Source of the DNA: Burkholderia sp. BCC1644
GTDB taxonomy: Bacteria > Pseudomonadota > Gammaproteobacteria > Burkholderiales > Burkholderiaceae
Length of the DNA stretch: 64,000 nucleotides
Direction of reading: 5' to 3'
Assembly: GCF_902833225.1 (NCBI RefSeq)
Contig: NZ_CADFEI010000015.1
Span: forward strand, 155,720-219,719
In this document: positions 1 through 9,517 of the stretch, in pieces
How the letters are laid out: every line of letters starts with the position of its first letter
Numbering within the stretch: the stretch's first letter is position 1
Position numbers and translations under genes: made by a program
The notes under the pieces: generated by a model
The model's input: only the letters and a program-made list of their open reading frames with translations
Told to the model about the DNA's origin: nothing
Databases searched by the model: none

Positions 1-1712
1 TTGACGTCAGGCGTATAGGCCGTTACCGATGGCGAAAGCGCTGTCACCGACACGTTCGAACCCGGCGCCTCGATCAGTGAACCGCCCTGGAACCACACTG
101 CACCGGCCGTCATTGCGATGCCGCCGGGCGTGAACGTCGTGCCGGGCGTCGACGTCGCCGTCTGCCCGCTGCTGTCTGGCAGCACGGTCGTGACCGAGCC
201 CGGCCCGAACGTGAGCAAACCCGAGCGATTCGCGTTGTCTGCACTGCCGCCAGCCAGTCCGCCCGTTGCAAGCGGTGTCCCCGGATACGCGTTGCCGAGC
301 GGATCGTTCGACACGTATTCGTCGACCGTCGAAATCGTGATCCGGCCCGGCGTATTGACGCTCGTCGTCACGCCTACCACACCATTCTGCGCGACGCGGC
401 CGCCGAGGAGATTCACGCTGCCGCGCGAGGCTTGTACGATGCCCGTGTTCGTCAGCGTGCCCACCGGCGTAAGGTCGACCGTCGTACCATTCTGCGTCGT
501 GACGATCTGGCCGCTCAGCTCGGGCAACAGCAGTTGCGGATTGTTTTTCAGCCCACTGTTCGGCCGCAAGCTCACACCGACACCCGCGGCCAGCACGACC
601 TGGCCGTCAGTCGCCGTGATGCTGCCGCCATTCGTCACGTTCGGCGCTGCAACGAGCACGAATCCGCCGTCGCTGACCGTGCCGTTCGTATGCGTCACAA
701 TCGACGCACCCTGTTCGATCGTGATGTCGCCCGGCGCCTGATAGCTACCACTCGTTTTCGCGACGTTGCCGAGCCCGAGTATCTCGTTGGGGCGACTCGA
801 CGATCCCGCCACCCCGCTTGAACTCCCGGACTCCGGATACGCCAGCCCGCCGGTCGTGCCGGCAGGCAAGCTGAGGAACTGCTGATTGCTCGCAACGATG
901 CCGTCGGGCGTCGGTACGATCTGGTTCTTCATGTCCAGCAGGTTCAGCGACGACGCCACCAGCGAATGCACGTTCACCTGCGACCCGGCGCCGAACAGCA
1001 CCCCGTTCCGGTTGATCACATACACCGCCCCCTGCGCGCTGATGTTCCCCAGAATCTGGCTCGGCCGCCCGCTCGGATCGTTGATCCGGTTCAGCACCGC
1101 CCAGTTGTTCGCGCCGTTCGTCTGCGTGCCGCCCGACTGGTCGAAGTTCAGCGTCGTCTGCCGGCCGACGTTCATCGTCTCCCACGTCAGCACCGCGTTC
1201 TGCCCGGTCTGCTTGACGTCGACGTTCACGTGGCCGCTCGCGTCGGCGTTTTGCGTCGGCGCGTTCGCGTTGAACCACAGCACCGGATTGTTCGTATCGC
1301 CCGTCGCGCCCGCCGCCACCTGCAGCCCGCCCGGCGCAAGCCCGTTCGGCACGGTCGACGGCAGCTTCGCCGCGGCCGCCGCCGCATTCTGCTGCGCGGC
1401 GATCTGCGCGGCGATCGCGTGCGCGGCATAACCGAGGTTGCGGATCGACGGCTGGCTCGCCTGCAACGCCTGCTGCGGCGACACGCCGAGATTCGGCATG
1501 CCCGGCACGCCGCCGGCTCCGCCCGCGCCGCCGCCTGACGCCCGCGCGGTGGCCTGCCCGAGGTTCGTGATGCCCGCCCCGTGCGCATGCGCGGACACGC
1601 CCGCCGCGAGCATCAGCACGACCGCCCGGTAAAGCGGGCTCAGCTCCGAATTCAGGACCGACCGCGAGGCCGTTGCGCGAAGTTGCCGATCCGTACGTGC
1701 GCGTGCTGCCAT
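1..1712 (-). CDS. Filamentous haemagglutinin-family adhesin, N-terminal part (cut by window edge)
   Basis: An open frame of 570 codons runs from an ATG at 1712 off the left edge with no stop. The first ~50 residues form an extended signal peptide with a hydrophobic core (LYRAVVLMLAAG) and an AHAHGAG cleavage region. A low-complexity Gly/Ala/Gln segment follows (about 50-125). Then comes a haemagglutination-activity domain with LNFDQSGGTQTNGANNW, the NRINDPSGRPSQILG segment and NRNGVLFGAGSQVNVHS, which are diagnostic of two-partner-secretion exoproteins. Later residues are Gly/Asn/Thr/Val-rich, as in a beta-helix stalk. Such proteins are large secreted adhesins; no TpsB partner is visible here. 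It has its own upstream element (1820-1849) shared with the TPR and pseudopilin units. The family is clear; substrate and export route are not. Confidence 0.9.
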   Translation of the reverse strand, partial: MAARARTDRQLRATASRSVLNSELSPLYRAVVLMLAAGVSAHAHGAGITNLGQATARASGGGAGGAGGVPGMPNLGVSPQQALQASQPSIRNLGYAAHAIAAQIAAQQNAAAAAAKLPSTVPNGLAPGGLQVAAGATGDTNNPVLWFNANAPTQNADASGHVNVDVKQTGQNAVLTWETMNVGRQTTLNFDQSGGTQTNGANNWAVLNRINDPSGRPSQILGNISAQGAVYVINRNGVLFGAGSQVNVHSLVASSLNLLDMKNQIVPTPDGIVASNQQFLSLPAGTTGGLAYPESGSSSGVAGSSSRPNEILGLGNVAKTSGSYQAPGDITIEQGASIVTHTNGTVSDGGFVLVAAPNVTNGGSITATDGQVVLAAGVGVSLRPNSGLKNNPQLLLPELSGQIVTTQNGTTVDLTPVGTLTNTGIVQASRGSVNLLGGRVAQNGVVGVTTSVNTPGRITISTVDEYVSNDPLGNAYPGTPLATGGLAGGSADNANRSGLLTFGPGSVTTVLPDSSGQTATSTPGTTFTPGGIAMTAGAVWFQGGSLIEAPGSNVSVTALSPSVTAYTPDV

Positions 1713-1819
1713 TCTTGCCACCCCGATGCTAGGAATTTGCGCGCGGCGCCGGTCCGGCACCGCACATGTCGTTGCGCCCGAAACAGGCCGCTGGAATCCG
1801 AAGACCATACGAAGCGCGA

Positions 1820-1849
1820 ATGGCAGCGACATGGCGACTGTTACGGACC
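1820..1849 (-). promoter_or_regulatory. Shared 30-bp promoter-like element, copy A (haemagglutinin)
   Basis: Read on the minus strand this is GGTCCGTA, then ACAGTCGCCATGTCGC, then TGCCAT. The same layout (GGTCCGTA, 16 bp, TGYYAT) occurs at 8772-8801 and 10038-10067; 18 of 30 columns are identical in all three copies, and all three are preceded by AAT. It ends 107 bp before the haemagglutinin ATG. The fixed spacing suggests a promoter or a regulator site. The cognate factor is unknown. Confidence 0.55.
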
Positions 1850-1868
1850 ATTCCGGCCGCCGTGAAAA

Positions 1869-1887
1869 GGTCCGTAGCTTTTGTCAT
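1869..1887 (+). promoter_or_regulatory. Inverted extra copy of the GGTCCGTA element
   Basis: GGTCCGTAGCTTTTGTCAT on the plus strand closely matches the first 19 bases of copy B (GGTCCGTAACTTTCGTCAT), in the opposite orientation to copy A and 19 bp away from it. Only this promoter has a second, facing copy. That looks more like paired protein-binding sites than two promoters, because no gene lies ahead of it in the plus direction. Confidence 0.4.
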
Positions 1888-1897
1888 GGAAGGCCGG

Positions 1898-4171
1898 TCA
1901 CGCCGCCTCGGAGCGGTCGCGGCGTACCGTGCCGAGCGCGTCGGCCACGCGGCCGACGACAGCCGGCCAGTCTCCCGGCCGCGTCTGCCGGAACAGCGTC
2001 GCGGCCGGATACCACGGGCTGCCGTCGCGCTCGAGCAGCCAGCGCCAGTCCGGCACGCGCGGCAGCAGCACCCAGACGGGCCGCCCGAGCGCGCCCGCCA
2101 GATGCGCGACCGACGTGTCGACGCTGATCACGAGATCCAGCGTGTCGACCAGCGCAGCCGTTTCGGCGAAATCCTGCAACGCGTCCGCGAACGACAGCAC
2201 GCCGCTCGTGGCAAGCGCGTCGGCATCACGCGCACGCACCTGCGGCTGCAAGCTCACGAACGTCACGTCGAGCGCATCGCACCCGACGAGCGGCGCGAGC
2301 GCGGCGAACGGTATCGAGCGGTTTTCGTCGTTCGCGTGGCGCGGATTGCCGGACCACGCGAGCCCGACCCGCAGCCGGCCCGGCGGCGCTATCGCGTCGA
2401 TACGCTGCACCCACGCGGCACGCCGCGACGCATCGGCGCGCAGGTACGGCACGTCGGCCGGCACCGTATCGAGCGTCGTGCGGAACGCGTACGGCAGGCT
2501 CATCAGCGGACACTGCAGGTCGAACGCCGGCATCGGCTGCCCTTCGGTGACAACCCGGCTCACGCCGCGCAGCGTGCCGAGCAGCTCGCCGAGCGCGGCC
2601 GGCGCCTCGACGATCACGGTCGCGCCCGCGTCGTGCGCCAGGTTCGCGTAGCGGCAAAACTGCAGCGTGTCGCCGTACCCCTGCTCCGCATGCAGCAGCA
2701 GCGTGCGGCCGGCGAGCGGTTCGTCGCCGGTCCACAGCGGCCGGTCCGCATGACGCCGGTGCAGCATCACGTCGGCCGCATCCCAGCGCGCCTCGTGCTG
2801 CCGCCAGCCCGCATCGAAATCGCCCGTCAGCAGCCGGCAGAACGCCTCGGAACGGCGCGCGGCGCCGTGGTTCGGATCGCGCCGGCAGGCATCGGCGTAG
2901 TCGGTCAGCGCGGCGGCATCGTCGCCGAGGTGCTGGCGCGCGAGCGCACGCGTGAACAGGGCCTGCGCAGTTTCCGCCGGTGCGGCCGCCGCCGCCGCAT
3001 GGCTCGCGAGCGCCTCGTCGTAGCGGCCGAGCTGCTGTAGCGCGAGCGCGCGGTTGTAATGCAGTTCCGCATGCGGGCCCGTCAGCGCCAGCGCCGCGTC
3101 GTAATCGGCGAGCGCATCGTCGAACCGGCCGAGTGCGCGCAGCGCGGCCGCACTGTTGCGGCGCGCGTCGATATCGTCGGGTTTGCGCGCCAGTGCTTGC
3201 GCATAAGCCTGGGCGGCTTGCGCATGACGTTCGAGCCCGAGCAGCGCATTGCCGCGCCCGACCCATGCCGCGACATTGCCGCGATTCAGCGCGAGCAGCC
3301 GGTCGCAGCGCTTCAGCAATTCGTCGCGGGCATGCAGCAGATCCAGCGCGACGCAACTCGCGTACAGCAACTGCTCGTCTTTCGGCAACCGTGCGAGCCC
3401 TTCGTCGAGACACGCGAGCGCATCGGCCGGGCGGCCGAGTTCGGTCATCACGACGCCGCACGCGTAGACGATCTCCGGCGTCTTGCCGCGCGCGACCATC
3501 GCGAGCTGATAGCTGTGCAGCGCCTGCTCGCGATGACCGAGCGCTCGCAGTGCATGCCCGCGCTCGAGGTTCGCGGCCGCATCGTTCGGGTCGATCCGCA
3601 ACGCGCGCTCGATGCTGATCAGCGCATCGGCAGGCCGGTCGAGCCAGCGCAACGTCTCGCCGCGCTTGCGCCACGCCGTTGCGTGCGCCGGTTCCCGCAC
3701 GAGCGCCCGATCGTAGGCCGTGAGCGCCGCGTCGTATTGCCCGAGCGCGAGCAGCGCATCGCCGCGCGCCGCATTCGACGGCGCATGGTCCGGATCGGCC
3801 GCGAGTGCGCGATCGGCGAGCGCGAGCGCGTCGCGGTGACGGCCGACACCGGTCAGCGCCGCCGCATGGTTCGCCAGATTCCACGGCTGGTTCAATCCGA
3901 ACCGCATCGAGCGCGAGATCAGCGGCTCCGCCCGCCCGGGATCGCCGAGCTGCAGATACACGAGACCCAGCAGGTGCAGCGCCTCGACATGGTCGGGCGC
4001 CATCGTCAGTACGCCTTCGTAGAGCCGTCCGGCCCCCGCGAAGTCGCGCAGTTCGAGCCGCGCGCGGGCCTGGCGAAGCGCATCGTCGAGCACCGCACGC
4101 AACGGCGCGGCGCTTGCGCCGAAGCCGGCGCCGGCGCCGGGCGACGGTGCGGCCCCGCGGCGCGTATTCAT
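1898..4171 (-). CDS. TPR-repeat protein with C-terminal GT9-like glycosyltransferase domain (third of three)
   Basis: 757 residues. The ATG at 4171 was chosen because it overlaps the upstream gene's stop (ATGA, 4168-4171); the open frame continues further upstream only as a shadow. Residues ~20-450 are a chain of TPR units with the W-LG-Y-A-P pattern (GDALLALGQYDAALTAYDRALVREP and similar). Residues ~460-750 form a GT-B type domain with a GYGDTLQFCRY loop, VGLAWSGNP and ISVDTSVAHLAGALG near the end, as in heptosyltransferase-like (GT9) and TPR-GT proteins. No signal peptide, so probably cytoplasmic. It is the last gene of a three-gene unit ending 186 bp before the adhesin start, so glycosylation of the adhesin is a reasonable but unproven role. 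Confidence 0.85.
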   Translation of the reverse strand: MNTRRGAAPSPGAGAGFGASAAPLRAVLDDALRQARARLELRDFAGAGRLYEGVLTMAPDHVEALHLLGLVYLQLGDPGRAEPLISRSMRFGLNQPWNLANHAAALTGVGRHRDALALADRALAADPDHAPSNAARGDALLALGQYDAALTAYDRALVREPAHATAWRKRGETLRWLDRPADALISIERALRIDPNDAAANLERGHALRALGHREQALHSYQLAMVARGKTPEIVYACGVVMTELGRPADALACLDEGLARLPKDEQLLYASCVALDLLHARDELLKRCDRLLALNRGNVAAWVGRGNALLGLERHAQAAQAYAQALARKPDDIDARRNSAAALRALGRFDDALADYDAALALTGPHAELHYNRALALQQLGRYDEALASHAAAAAAPAETAQALFTRALARQHLGDDAAALTDYADACRRDPNHGAARRSEAFCRLLTGDFDAGWRQHEARWDAADVMLHRRHADRPLWTGDEPLAGRTLLLHAEQGYGDTLQFCRYANLAHDAGATVIVEAPAALGELLGTLRGVSRVVTEGQPMPAFDLQCPLMSLPYAFRTTLDTVPADVPYLRADASRRAAWVQRIDAIAPPGRLRVGLAWSGNPRHANDENRSIPFAALAPLVGCDALDVTFVSLQPQVRARDADALATSGVLSFADALQDFAETAALVDTLDLVISVDTSVAHLAGALGRPVWVLLPRVPDWRWLLERDGSPWYPAATLFRQTRPGDWPAVVGRVADALGTVRRDRSEAA

Positions 4172-6411
4172 CGCGCGCCTCCGCCGACGAGCGTCGGCAG
4201 CTCCGCCGCGATCCGCTCGACGACGGGCGCCCACTGCCCGCCCTCGGGCTGGCGGAACAATCGCACCGACGGATACCACGGGCTGTCGTCCCGCTCGAGC
4301 AGCCAGCGGAAATCGGGCGTATGCGGAATCATCAGCGCAAGCGGCCGGCCGAGTGCGCCGGCGAGGTGCGCGACGGACGTATCGACGCTGACGATGCCGT
4401 CCATCAGCGCGGTCAGCGCGGCCGTATCGGCGAAATCCGCAAGGTCGTCGCCGACGAAGCGCACCGCGCTCGCGTCGAGCACCGGACGATCCTCGTCGCG
4501 GACCACTTTCTGCAGGCTGATCCACTCGTAACGGTCGTCGAACAGCGGCAGCAGATCCGCGAGCGTCATCGAGCGGTTGCGGTCGTTCAGGTGCAGCGGG
4601 TTGCCGGACCACACGAGACCGATGCGCGGCCGCGTCGGTGCGCCAAGCCGTTCGCGCCATTGCGCGATACGCACGGGATCGGCAGAGAGATACGGCACGC
4701 CGGCCGGAATCGACTCCAGGTCCGTGCGGAACTCGAGCGGCAGGCTCAGCAGCGGGCAATGCTGGTCGAACGGCGGCAGCGGCTCGCCGCGCGCGACGAG
4801 CGCATCGACACCGTCGAGCGTGGCGAACAGCGCCTTCAGTTCGACCGGCGCTTCGAGCACGACGCGTGCGCCGAGCGCTTTCACGAGCGGAACATAGCGG
4901 CAGAACTGCAGCGTGTCGCCGAGCCCCTGTTCCGGGTACAGCAGGATCGTCTTGCCGTCGAGCGGCATCCCGTGCGTCCAGCGCGGCTGCGCGAACGTGC
5001 GCCGGCTCGCGTCGAGCTGCGTATCACGCCAGCGCCATTCGTACTCGGCCCAGCCCGCTTCGAAATCGCCGATCGACAAACACAGGAACGCGCGCATGCA
5101 GTGTGCGAGCACGTAGTCGGGATCGATCTCGATCGCATCCGCATAGGCCTGCCGCGCGGCGTCGTGATGCCGCAGCGCGCGCAGCGCATTGCCCTTGTGA
5201 AAGTGCGCAAGTTTGTCGCGCGGCGTCGCGTCGATCACGCGCGCGAAATCGTCGAGCGCAGCGGCGTAGCGGTGCGTTTCGAGCTGCACGCGGCCGCGCG
5301 TGAACCACGCGGGCACATAGCCCGCATCGAGCGCGAGCGCACGGTCGCACATGTCGCGCGCATCGTCATGACGCTCGATGCGCATCAGCGCGCTCGCGTA
5401 GTTGCACAGCACGCCGGTGCTGCGCGGTTCCGCGTCGAGCGCGCGCGCATAGCTGTCGGCCGCATCGCGATAGCGCTCCAGGTGGCTGGCCGCGTTGCCG
5501 CGGTTCGCCAGCGCCCGCGCATGGCGCGGATCGATCGCGAGCACGCGGTCGCAGCGCACGAGCGCCTCGTCGTGCCGGCCGAGCAGCTCGAGCGCGATCG
5601 AGCTGTTGAAGATCGCATCGACGAAGGTCGGGCTCGCCGCGATTGCCGCATTGAAATCCGCGAGCGCGCGCGCGGGATCGTTCAGGTCGAGATAGGCGAC
5701 ACCGCGCAGGAACAGCACCTCGGCGCTGCCCGGCATTTGCGCAAGCGCGTAGCCGTAGCTGTCGACGGCATCGCGAAAGCGGCCGAGTTCGCGCAGCGCG
5801 AGACCGCGCCCGCGCATCGCGTCGAACGAACGCCCGGCCAGCGCGATCGATCGATCGCAATCGGCGAGCGCGTCGTCGTGACGGCCGAGCGCGCGCTGCA
5901 TGTCGCTGCGCTTCACATAACCGTCGGCAAAACCGGGCGTCAGCTCGAGCAGCCGATCGTAGACCGCACACGCATCGTCGTGCCGCGCGAGTTGCGCGAG
6001 CAGGCCCGCGCGCTGGAACAGCACGCGCTGATGAACCGGATTGATCGCGAGCGCTTCGTCGAGCCGCGCGAGCGCGTCGTGCTCGCGCCCGAGCCCGGTC
6101 AGCACCGCCGCGTAATTCGCGAGCGCGAGCGGCACCGGCCGACGCTCGATCGAGCGCCGCATCAGCGGCTCGGCATCGTCGAGGCGCCCTTGCTGAAAGC
6201 GCACCGCGCCGAGCAGGTGCAGCGCCTCCGGATGCTCGGGATCGAGCGTCAGCAATTCCGTATACGCGTGTTCCGCATGCTGCAGCGCGCCGTCGTGGTG
6301 CGCCTTGCGCGCACGCAGGAGCAGCCGTTCGAGTTGCGCGGTGTCGGGCGGACGGCGATCCGGCGCGACCGGCGCGCTCGCGAGTGTCGTCCCTTCCCCG
6401 TTCGGTGTCAT
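4168..6411 (-). CDS. TPR-repeat protein with C-terminal GT9-like glycosyltransferase domain (second of three)
   Basis: 747 residues. About eleven TPR units occupy residues ~30-430, followed by the same C-terminal domain as its neighbours. Its landmarks are YPEQGLGDTLQFCRYVPL, IGLVWSGNPLHLNDRNRS and VSVDTSVAHLAGALGRP, ending in the DFRWLLERDDSPWYPS segment. It starts 42 bp after the first TPR gene and overlaps the third by 4 bp, so the three are surely co-transcribed. The three proteins are clearly paralogous over their whole length but not near-identical, which suggests old tandem duplication and possibly different acceptors. No membrane segment is evident. Confidence 0.85.
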   Translation of the reverse strand: MTPNGEGTTLASAPVAPDRRPPDTAQLERLLLRARKAHHDGALQHAEHAYTELLTLDPEHPEALHLLGAVRFQQGRLDDAEPLMRRSIERRPVPLALANYAAVLTGLGREHDALARLDEALAINPVHQRVLFQRAGLLAQLARHDDACAVYDRLLELTPGFADGYVKRSDMQRALGRHDDALADCDRSIALAGRSFDAMRGRGLALRELGRFRDAVDSYGYALAQMPGSAEVLFLRGVAYLDLNDPARALADFNAAIAASPTFVDAIFNSSIALELLGRHDEALVRCDRVLAIDPRHARALANRGNAASHLERYRDAADSYARALDAEPRSTGVLCNYASALMRIERHDDARDMCDRALALDAGYVPAWFTRGRVQLETHRYAAALDDFARVIDATPRDKLAHFHKGNALRALRHHDAARQAYADAIEIDPDYVLAHCMRAFLCLSIGDFEAGWAEYEWRWRDTQLDASRRTFAQPRWTHGMPLDGKTILLYPEQGLGDTLQFCRYVPLVKALGARVVLEAPVELKALFATLDGVDALVARGEPLPPFDQHCPLLSLPLEFRTDLESIPAGVPYLSADPVRIAQWRERLGAPTRPRIGLVWSGNPLHLNDRNRSMTLADLLPLFDDRYEWISLQKVVRDEDRPVLDASAVRFVGDDLADFADTAALTALMDGIVSVDTSVAHLAGALGRPLALMIPHTPDFRWLLERDDSPWYPSVRLFRQPEGGQWAPVVERIAAELPTLVGGGAR

Positions 6412-6453
6412 CGTGTGGCCCCCACTTGTCGCTGTTCGTATCGTGTGTCGTGT

Positions 6454-8676
6454 CTAACGTGTCATCGCCGCGATCGCGGCACGCACCGCGTCGATCGCGC
6501 CCGTCCAGTCGCCCGGCGCCGCCTGCCGGAACAGCCGCGCGGACGGATACCACGGGCTGTCGCCGCGGGTCCGCATCCAGCGCCACTCGGCCGGATCGGG
6601 CAGCAGCACCCAGACCGCGTGGCCCAGCGCACCCGCCAGATGCGCGACGGCGGAATCGACCGCAATCACGAGATCCAGCGCGCCGATCAGCGCGGCCGTG
6701 TCTGCGAAATCGCCGAGTTCGTCGTCGACGCGGCGCACCGGCGCCTCCGCGAGCAGCGCCGCGTCGCGTTCGCGCACGGGTTTTTGCAGGCTGATCCAGT
6801 CGACGTCGAGATCGAACAGCGGCGCGAGCCGCGAGAAATCGATCGACCGGTTGTGATCGTTCCGGTGCTCCGGATTGCCGGCCCAGGCGATCCCGATTCG
6901 CGGCCGGCGCCGTTCGCCGAGCAGCGCTTCCCACTGGCGCGTGCGCTGCGGGTCGGCATGCAGATAGGCGCCGGCACACGGAATCGTGGCTTCGTCGGTG
7001 CGAAACGCGTGCGGCAGGCTCATCAGCGGCGCCTGGCAATCGAACGCCGGCAGCGGCTCGCCACGCGCGATCACGTCGACCGACCCGGGCAGCGACGCCA
7101 TCAGCGCGCGCAGCTGCGGCTGCACCTCGAACACGACCCGCGCACCGCGCGCGGCCACCAGCGGCACATAGCGGCAGAAATGCAGCGTGTCGCCGAACCC
7201 TTGTTCCGCATGAATCAGCACCGTCCGGCCGTCGAGCGGCGTGTCGCCCTGCCACGCCGGCTGCGTGAACGGCCGGTAGTGCCGCGCAAGCTGCGCGTCG
7301 CGCAGCCGCCATTCGTACTCGGGCCAGCCGCGCGCGAAATCGCCTTCGATCAGATACAGCGACGCGCGCGCGAAATGCGCCTCGGCGTAGTCGGGATGCA
7401 GCGCGATCGCGCGGTCATACGCGACGAGCGCGTCGTCCGTGCGCGCCGTTTCGAAATGCAGGTTGCCGCGATTGAGCCAGTTCGTCGCGTGATCGGGACG
7501 CAGCGCGAGCGCACGGTCGATCGACGCCATCGCTTCGTCGTAGCGGTGCAGGTCCTGCAACACGCTGCTGCGGTTGGTCCACGCCTCGGCGAACCGCGCG
7601 TCGCGCGCAAGCGCGGCATCGTAGCTGGCCAGCGCGTCGTCGTAACGCTTCAGGTAACGCAGCGCGGTGCCGCGGTTGCACAACGTCTCCGCCGAGTGCG
7701 GATCGAGCGCCAGCGCGCGCGCATAGGCGGCCAGTGCTTCGTCGTGGCGCTTGAGCTGCAACAACGCATTGCCGCGACTCGCATGGGCGCGGACATGATC
7801 CGGATCGAACGCCAGCACGCGCTCGCAGCGGGCCAGCGCTTCGTCCGCGCGGCCGAGCCGTTCGAGCGCAACCGCGCTGTTGTAAAGCACGTCGATCCGC
7901 GCGGGATCGGCCGCGATCGCCTCGTTGAACGCGTCGAGCGCCTCGCCCGGCCGATCGAGATCGATCAGCGTGCGGCCGCGCTCGGCCATGATCGCAGCGA
8001 TGCCGGGCCGGATCGCGCTGGCGCGCTCGAAGCACTGCAGCGCATCGGCCTGCCGCTGCAGTTCGCGCAGCGCGAGGCCGCGGTTGAACCACGATTCGAA
8101 CGAACGCGGGTCGACCATCAGCGCGCGATCGTAGGTATCGAGCGCTTCGTCGAAGCGGCGCAGCGCACGCAGCGCACTGCCGCGATTGCAGAGCGCATCG
8201 AGCACCAGCGGCGACACGGCGAGCGCGCGGTCGAACGACGCGAGCGCGTCGTCGTAGCGGCGCAATCCGAGCAGCGTATTGCCACGTCGCACGAGCGTCT
8301 GCACGTCGTCGGGCGTCGCGCGCAGCGCGGCCGCGAAATGCTCGAGCGCTTCGCCGGCGCGGCCGCGCTCGCCGGCGATCGCGCCGAGATCCGACAGCGC
8401 GCGCGTGCCCGGTGCGATCGCGATCGACTGGCGCAGCAATGCTTCGGCGTCGTCGGCCGCGCCGCGCTGGAACTGCAGCACGCCGTACAGGTGCAATGCC
8501 TGGGGATTGTCCGGCTCGTTCTCGAGCACGGCGAGGTATTCGCGCGCCGCGTCGTCGAATCGTCCGGCGCCATGCCAGTTCTGTGCGCGGCTCAGGATCG
8601 CCGCCGATTGCCGTTGACCGCGCGCGTCGAGTCCCGACGCGCCCGCGTGTGCATCATGCCGGTGCTCGACCGTCAC
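6454..8676 (-). CDS. TPR-repeat protein with C-terminal GT9-like glycosyltransferase domain (first of three)
   Basis: 740 residues. The start at 8676 has a strong ribosome binding site (GGGAAGGGGG a few bases upstream). TPR units fill residues ~25-440. The C-terminal domain carries HAEQGFGDTLHFCRYVPL, IGIAWAGNPEHRNDHNRS and IAVDSAVAHLAGALG. In the last of these Ser replaces the Thr of the other two copies (DSAVAHL against DTSVAHL). It is the first gene of the TPR unit and is preceded by shared element B, so it is transcribed separately from the pseudopilin genes 178 bp upstream. Family assignment is firm; donor sugar and acceptor cannot be read from sequence. Confidence 0.85.
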   Translation of the reverse strand: MTVEHRHDAHAGASGLDARGQRQSAAILSRAQNWHGAGRFDDAAREYLAVLENEPDNPQALHLYGVLQFQRGAADDAEALLRQSIAIAPGTRALSDLGAIAGERGRAGEALEHFAAALRATPDDVQTLVRRGNTLLGLRRYDDALASFDRALAVSPLVLDALCNRGSALRALRRFDEALDTYDRALMVDPRSFESWFNRGLALRELQRQADALQCFERASAIRPGIAAIMAERGRTLIDLDRPGEALDAFNEAIAADPARIDVLYNSAVALERLGRADEALARCERVLAFDPDHVRAHASRGNALLQLKRHDEALAAYARALALDPHSAETLCNRGTALRYLKRYDDALASYDAALARDARFAEAWTNRSSVLQDLHRYDEAMASIDRALALRPDHATNWLNRGNLHFETARTDDALVAYDRAIALHPDYAEAHFARASLYLIEGDFARGWPEYEWRLRDAQLARHYRPFTQPAWQGDTPLDGRTVLIHAEQGFGDTLHFCRYVPLVAARGARVVFEVQPQLRALMASLPGSVDVIARGEPLPAFDCQAPLMSLPHAFRTDEATIPCAGAYLHADPQRTRQWEALLGERRRPRIGIAWAGNPEHRNDHNRSIDFSRLAPLFDLDVDWISLQKPVRERDAALLAEAPVRRVDDELGDFADTAALIGALDLVIAVDSAVAHLAGALGHAVWVLLPDPAEWRWMRTRGDSPWYPSARLFRQAAPGDWTGAIDAVRAAIAAMTR

Positions 8677-8771
8677 GTTCGCCCCCTTCCCGTTTGCCGA
8701 TGCCGCCGCTGGCCCGGCTCGATGGAACCGGTCGCGGCGGTCATGCTCGTCACGAGACTAACGGACGGGCA

Positions 8772-8801
8772 ATAACAGACGTATGACGAAAGTTACGGAC
8801 C
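8772..8801 (-). promoter_or_regulatory. Shared 30-bp promoter-like element, copy B (TPR-glycosyltransferase unit)
   Basis: Minus-strand GGTCCGTA, ACTTTCGTCATACGTC, TGTTAT, ending 95 bp before the first TPR gene. It sits in the 178-bp gap after the GspJ-like gene. A weaker GGTCCGT repeat lies next to it at 8816-8822. Confidence 0.55.
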
Positions 8802-8854
8802 ATTTTGCCCGGGGGACGGACCACATTGCCGGCCGGATGCAGCGCGTGCCGCCG

Positions 8855-9517
8855 TCACTGGCCGATCGGGATCGTCCGCACGTATTCGACGGCCGGCGCG
8901 CCCATCGTGACCGCGAAGCGCACGCCGCGCGGCAGCGGCATGCCGAGCGACGTGATGTTGCTGACGCCGTGCTGCGCGAGAAACTGCGCATAGGACTGTT
9001 CGATGACGGTCTGGCTCGTCGTCCATCCCCCCGGCGGAATCCACACCGAAAGCTGCATCGTCCGCGCATCATTGCTCACCACCACGCGCGCGAACGTGTC
9101 GATGTGTTGCAGCGCGTCCTCCACGTCGGCCAGCGACGCAAGCGGCTGCGACGCGCTGCGCACGAGTTCGCGCCCCTTGAGCTGGTAGCGCACGACCTGC
9201 ATCTGCGCCGGCCCGCTGCCGACGCCGAGACGACGCACCATCACGAGTTCGTTCGGGCGAATGCGCAGCGGGGGCCCGAACACTTCGTCCGCCGTCACGA
9301 GGTTCGTCAGGTCGAATTGCAACTGGGAGAAATAGCGGCCGAGCAGACGCGTTTGCGACAGATTCGACGCGATATCGTCGCGGCCGCGGATCGTCGCATC
9401 GAGGCCGCGCCACGACAGCAGCGCGATCACGGCGAGCAGCGCGATCGCGACCAGCATCTCGATCAGCGTGAAGCCGCGGGCACGCGCCGCCGCGCGCGGT
9501 TCAATGGCGCGCTTCAT
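8855..9517 (-). CDS. GspJ-like type II secretion minor pseudopilin
   Basis: 220 residues. A short basic leader ends in a prepilin-peptidase site, RGFTLIEMLVAIALLAVIALL, with Glu at +5 and a single hydrophobic helix. The following SWRGLDA segment and a long soluble domain fit the GspJ/PulJ family in length and layout. The start overlaps the stop of the GspI-like gene by 17 bp, so the two are translationally coupled. GspJ normally caps the pseudopilus with GspI and GspK in a complete gsp operon. Here no secretin, ATPase, GspG or GspK gene follows; the next genes are TPR-glycosyltransferases. A lone I/J pair must either use a system encoded elsewhere or serve a different filament. Confidence 0.8.
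   Translation of the reverse strand: MKRAIEPRAAARARGFTLIEMLVAIALLAVIALLSWRGLDATIRGRDDIASNLSQTRLLGRYFSQLQFDLTNLVTADEVFGPPLRIRPNELVMVRRLGVGSGPAQMQVVRYQLKGRELVRSASQPLASLADVEDALQHIDTFARVVVSNDARTMQLSVWIPPGGWTTSQTVIEQSYAQFLAQHGVSNITSLGMPLPRGVRFAVTMGAPAVEYVRTIPIGQ

Noticed and set aside
3805..8775. 1656-codon plus-strand ORF
   Set aside because: It is the antisense shadow of the three TPR genes: extremely Arg-rich, no domain, no ribosome binding site, and it disappears as a product when the TPR reading frames are accepted.
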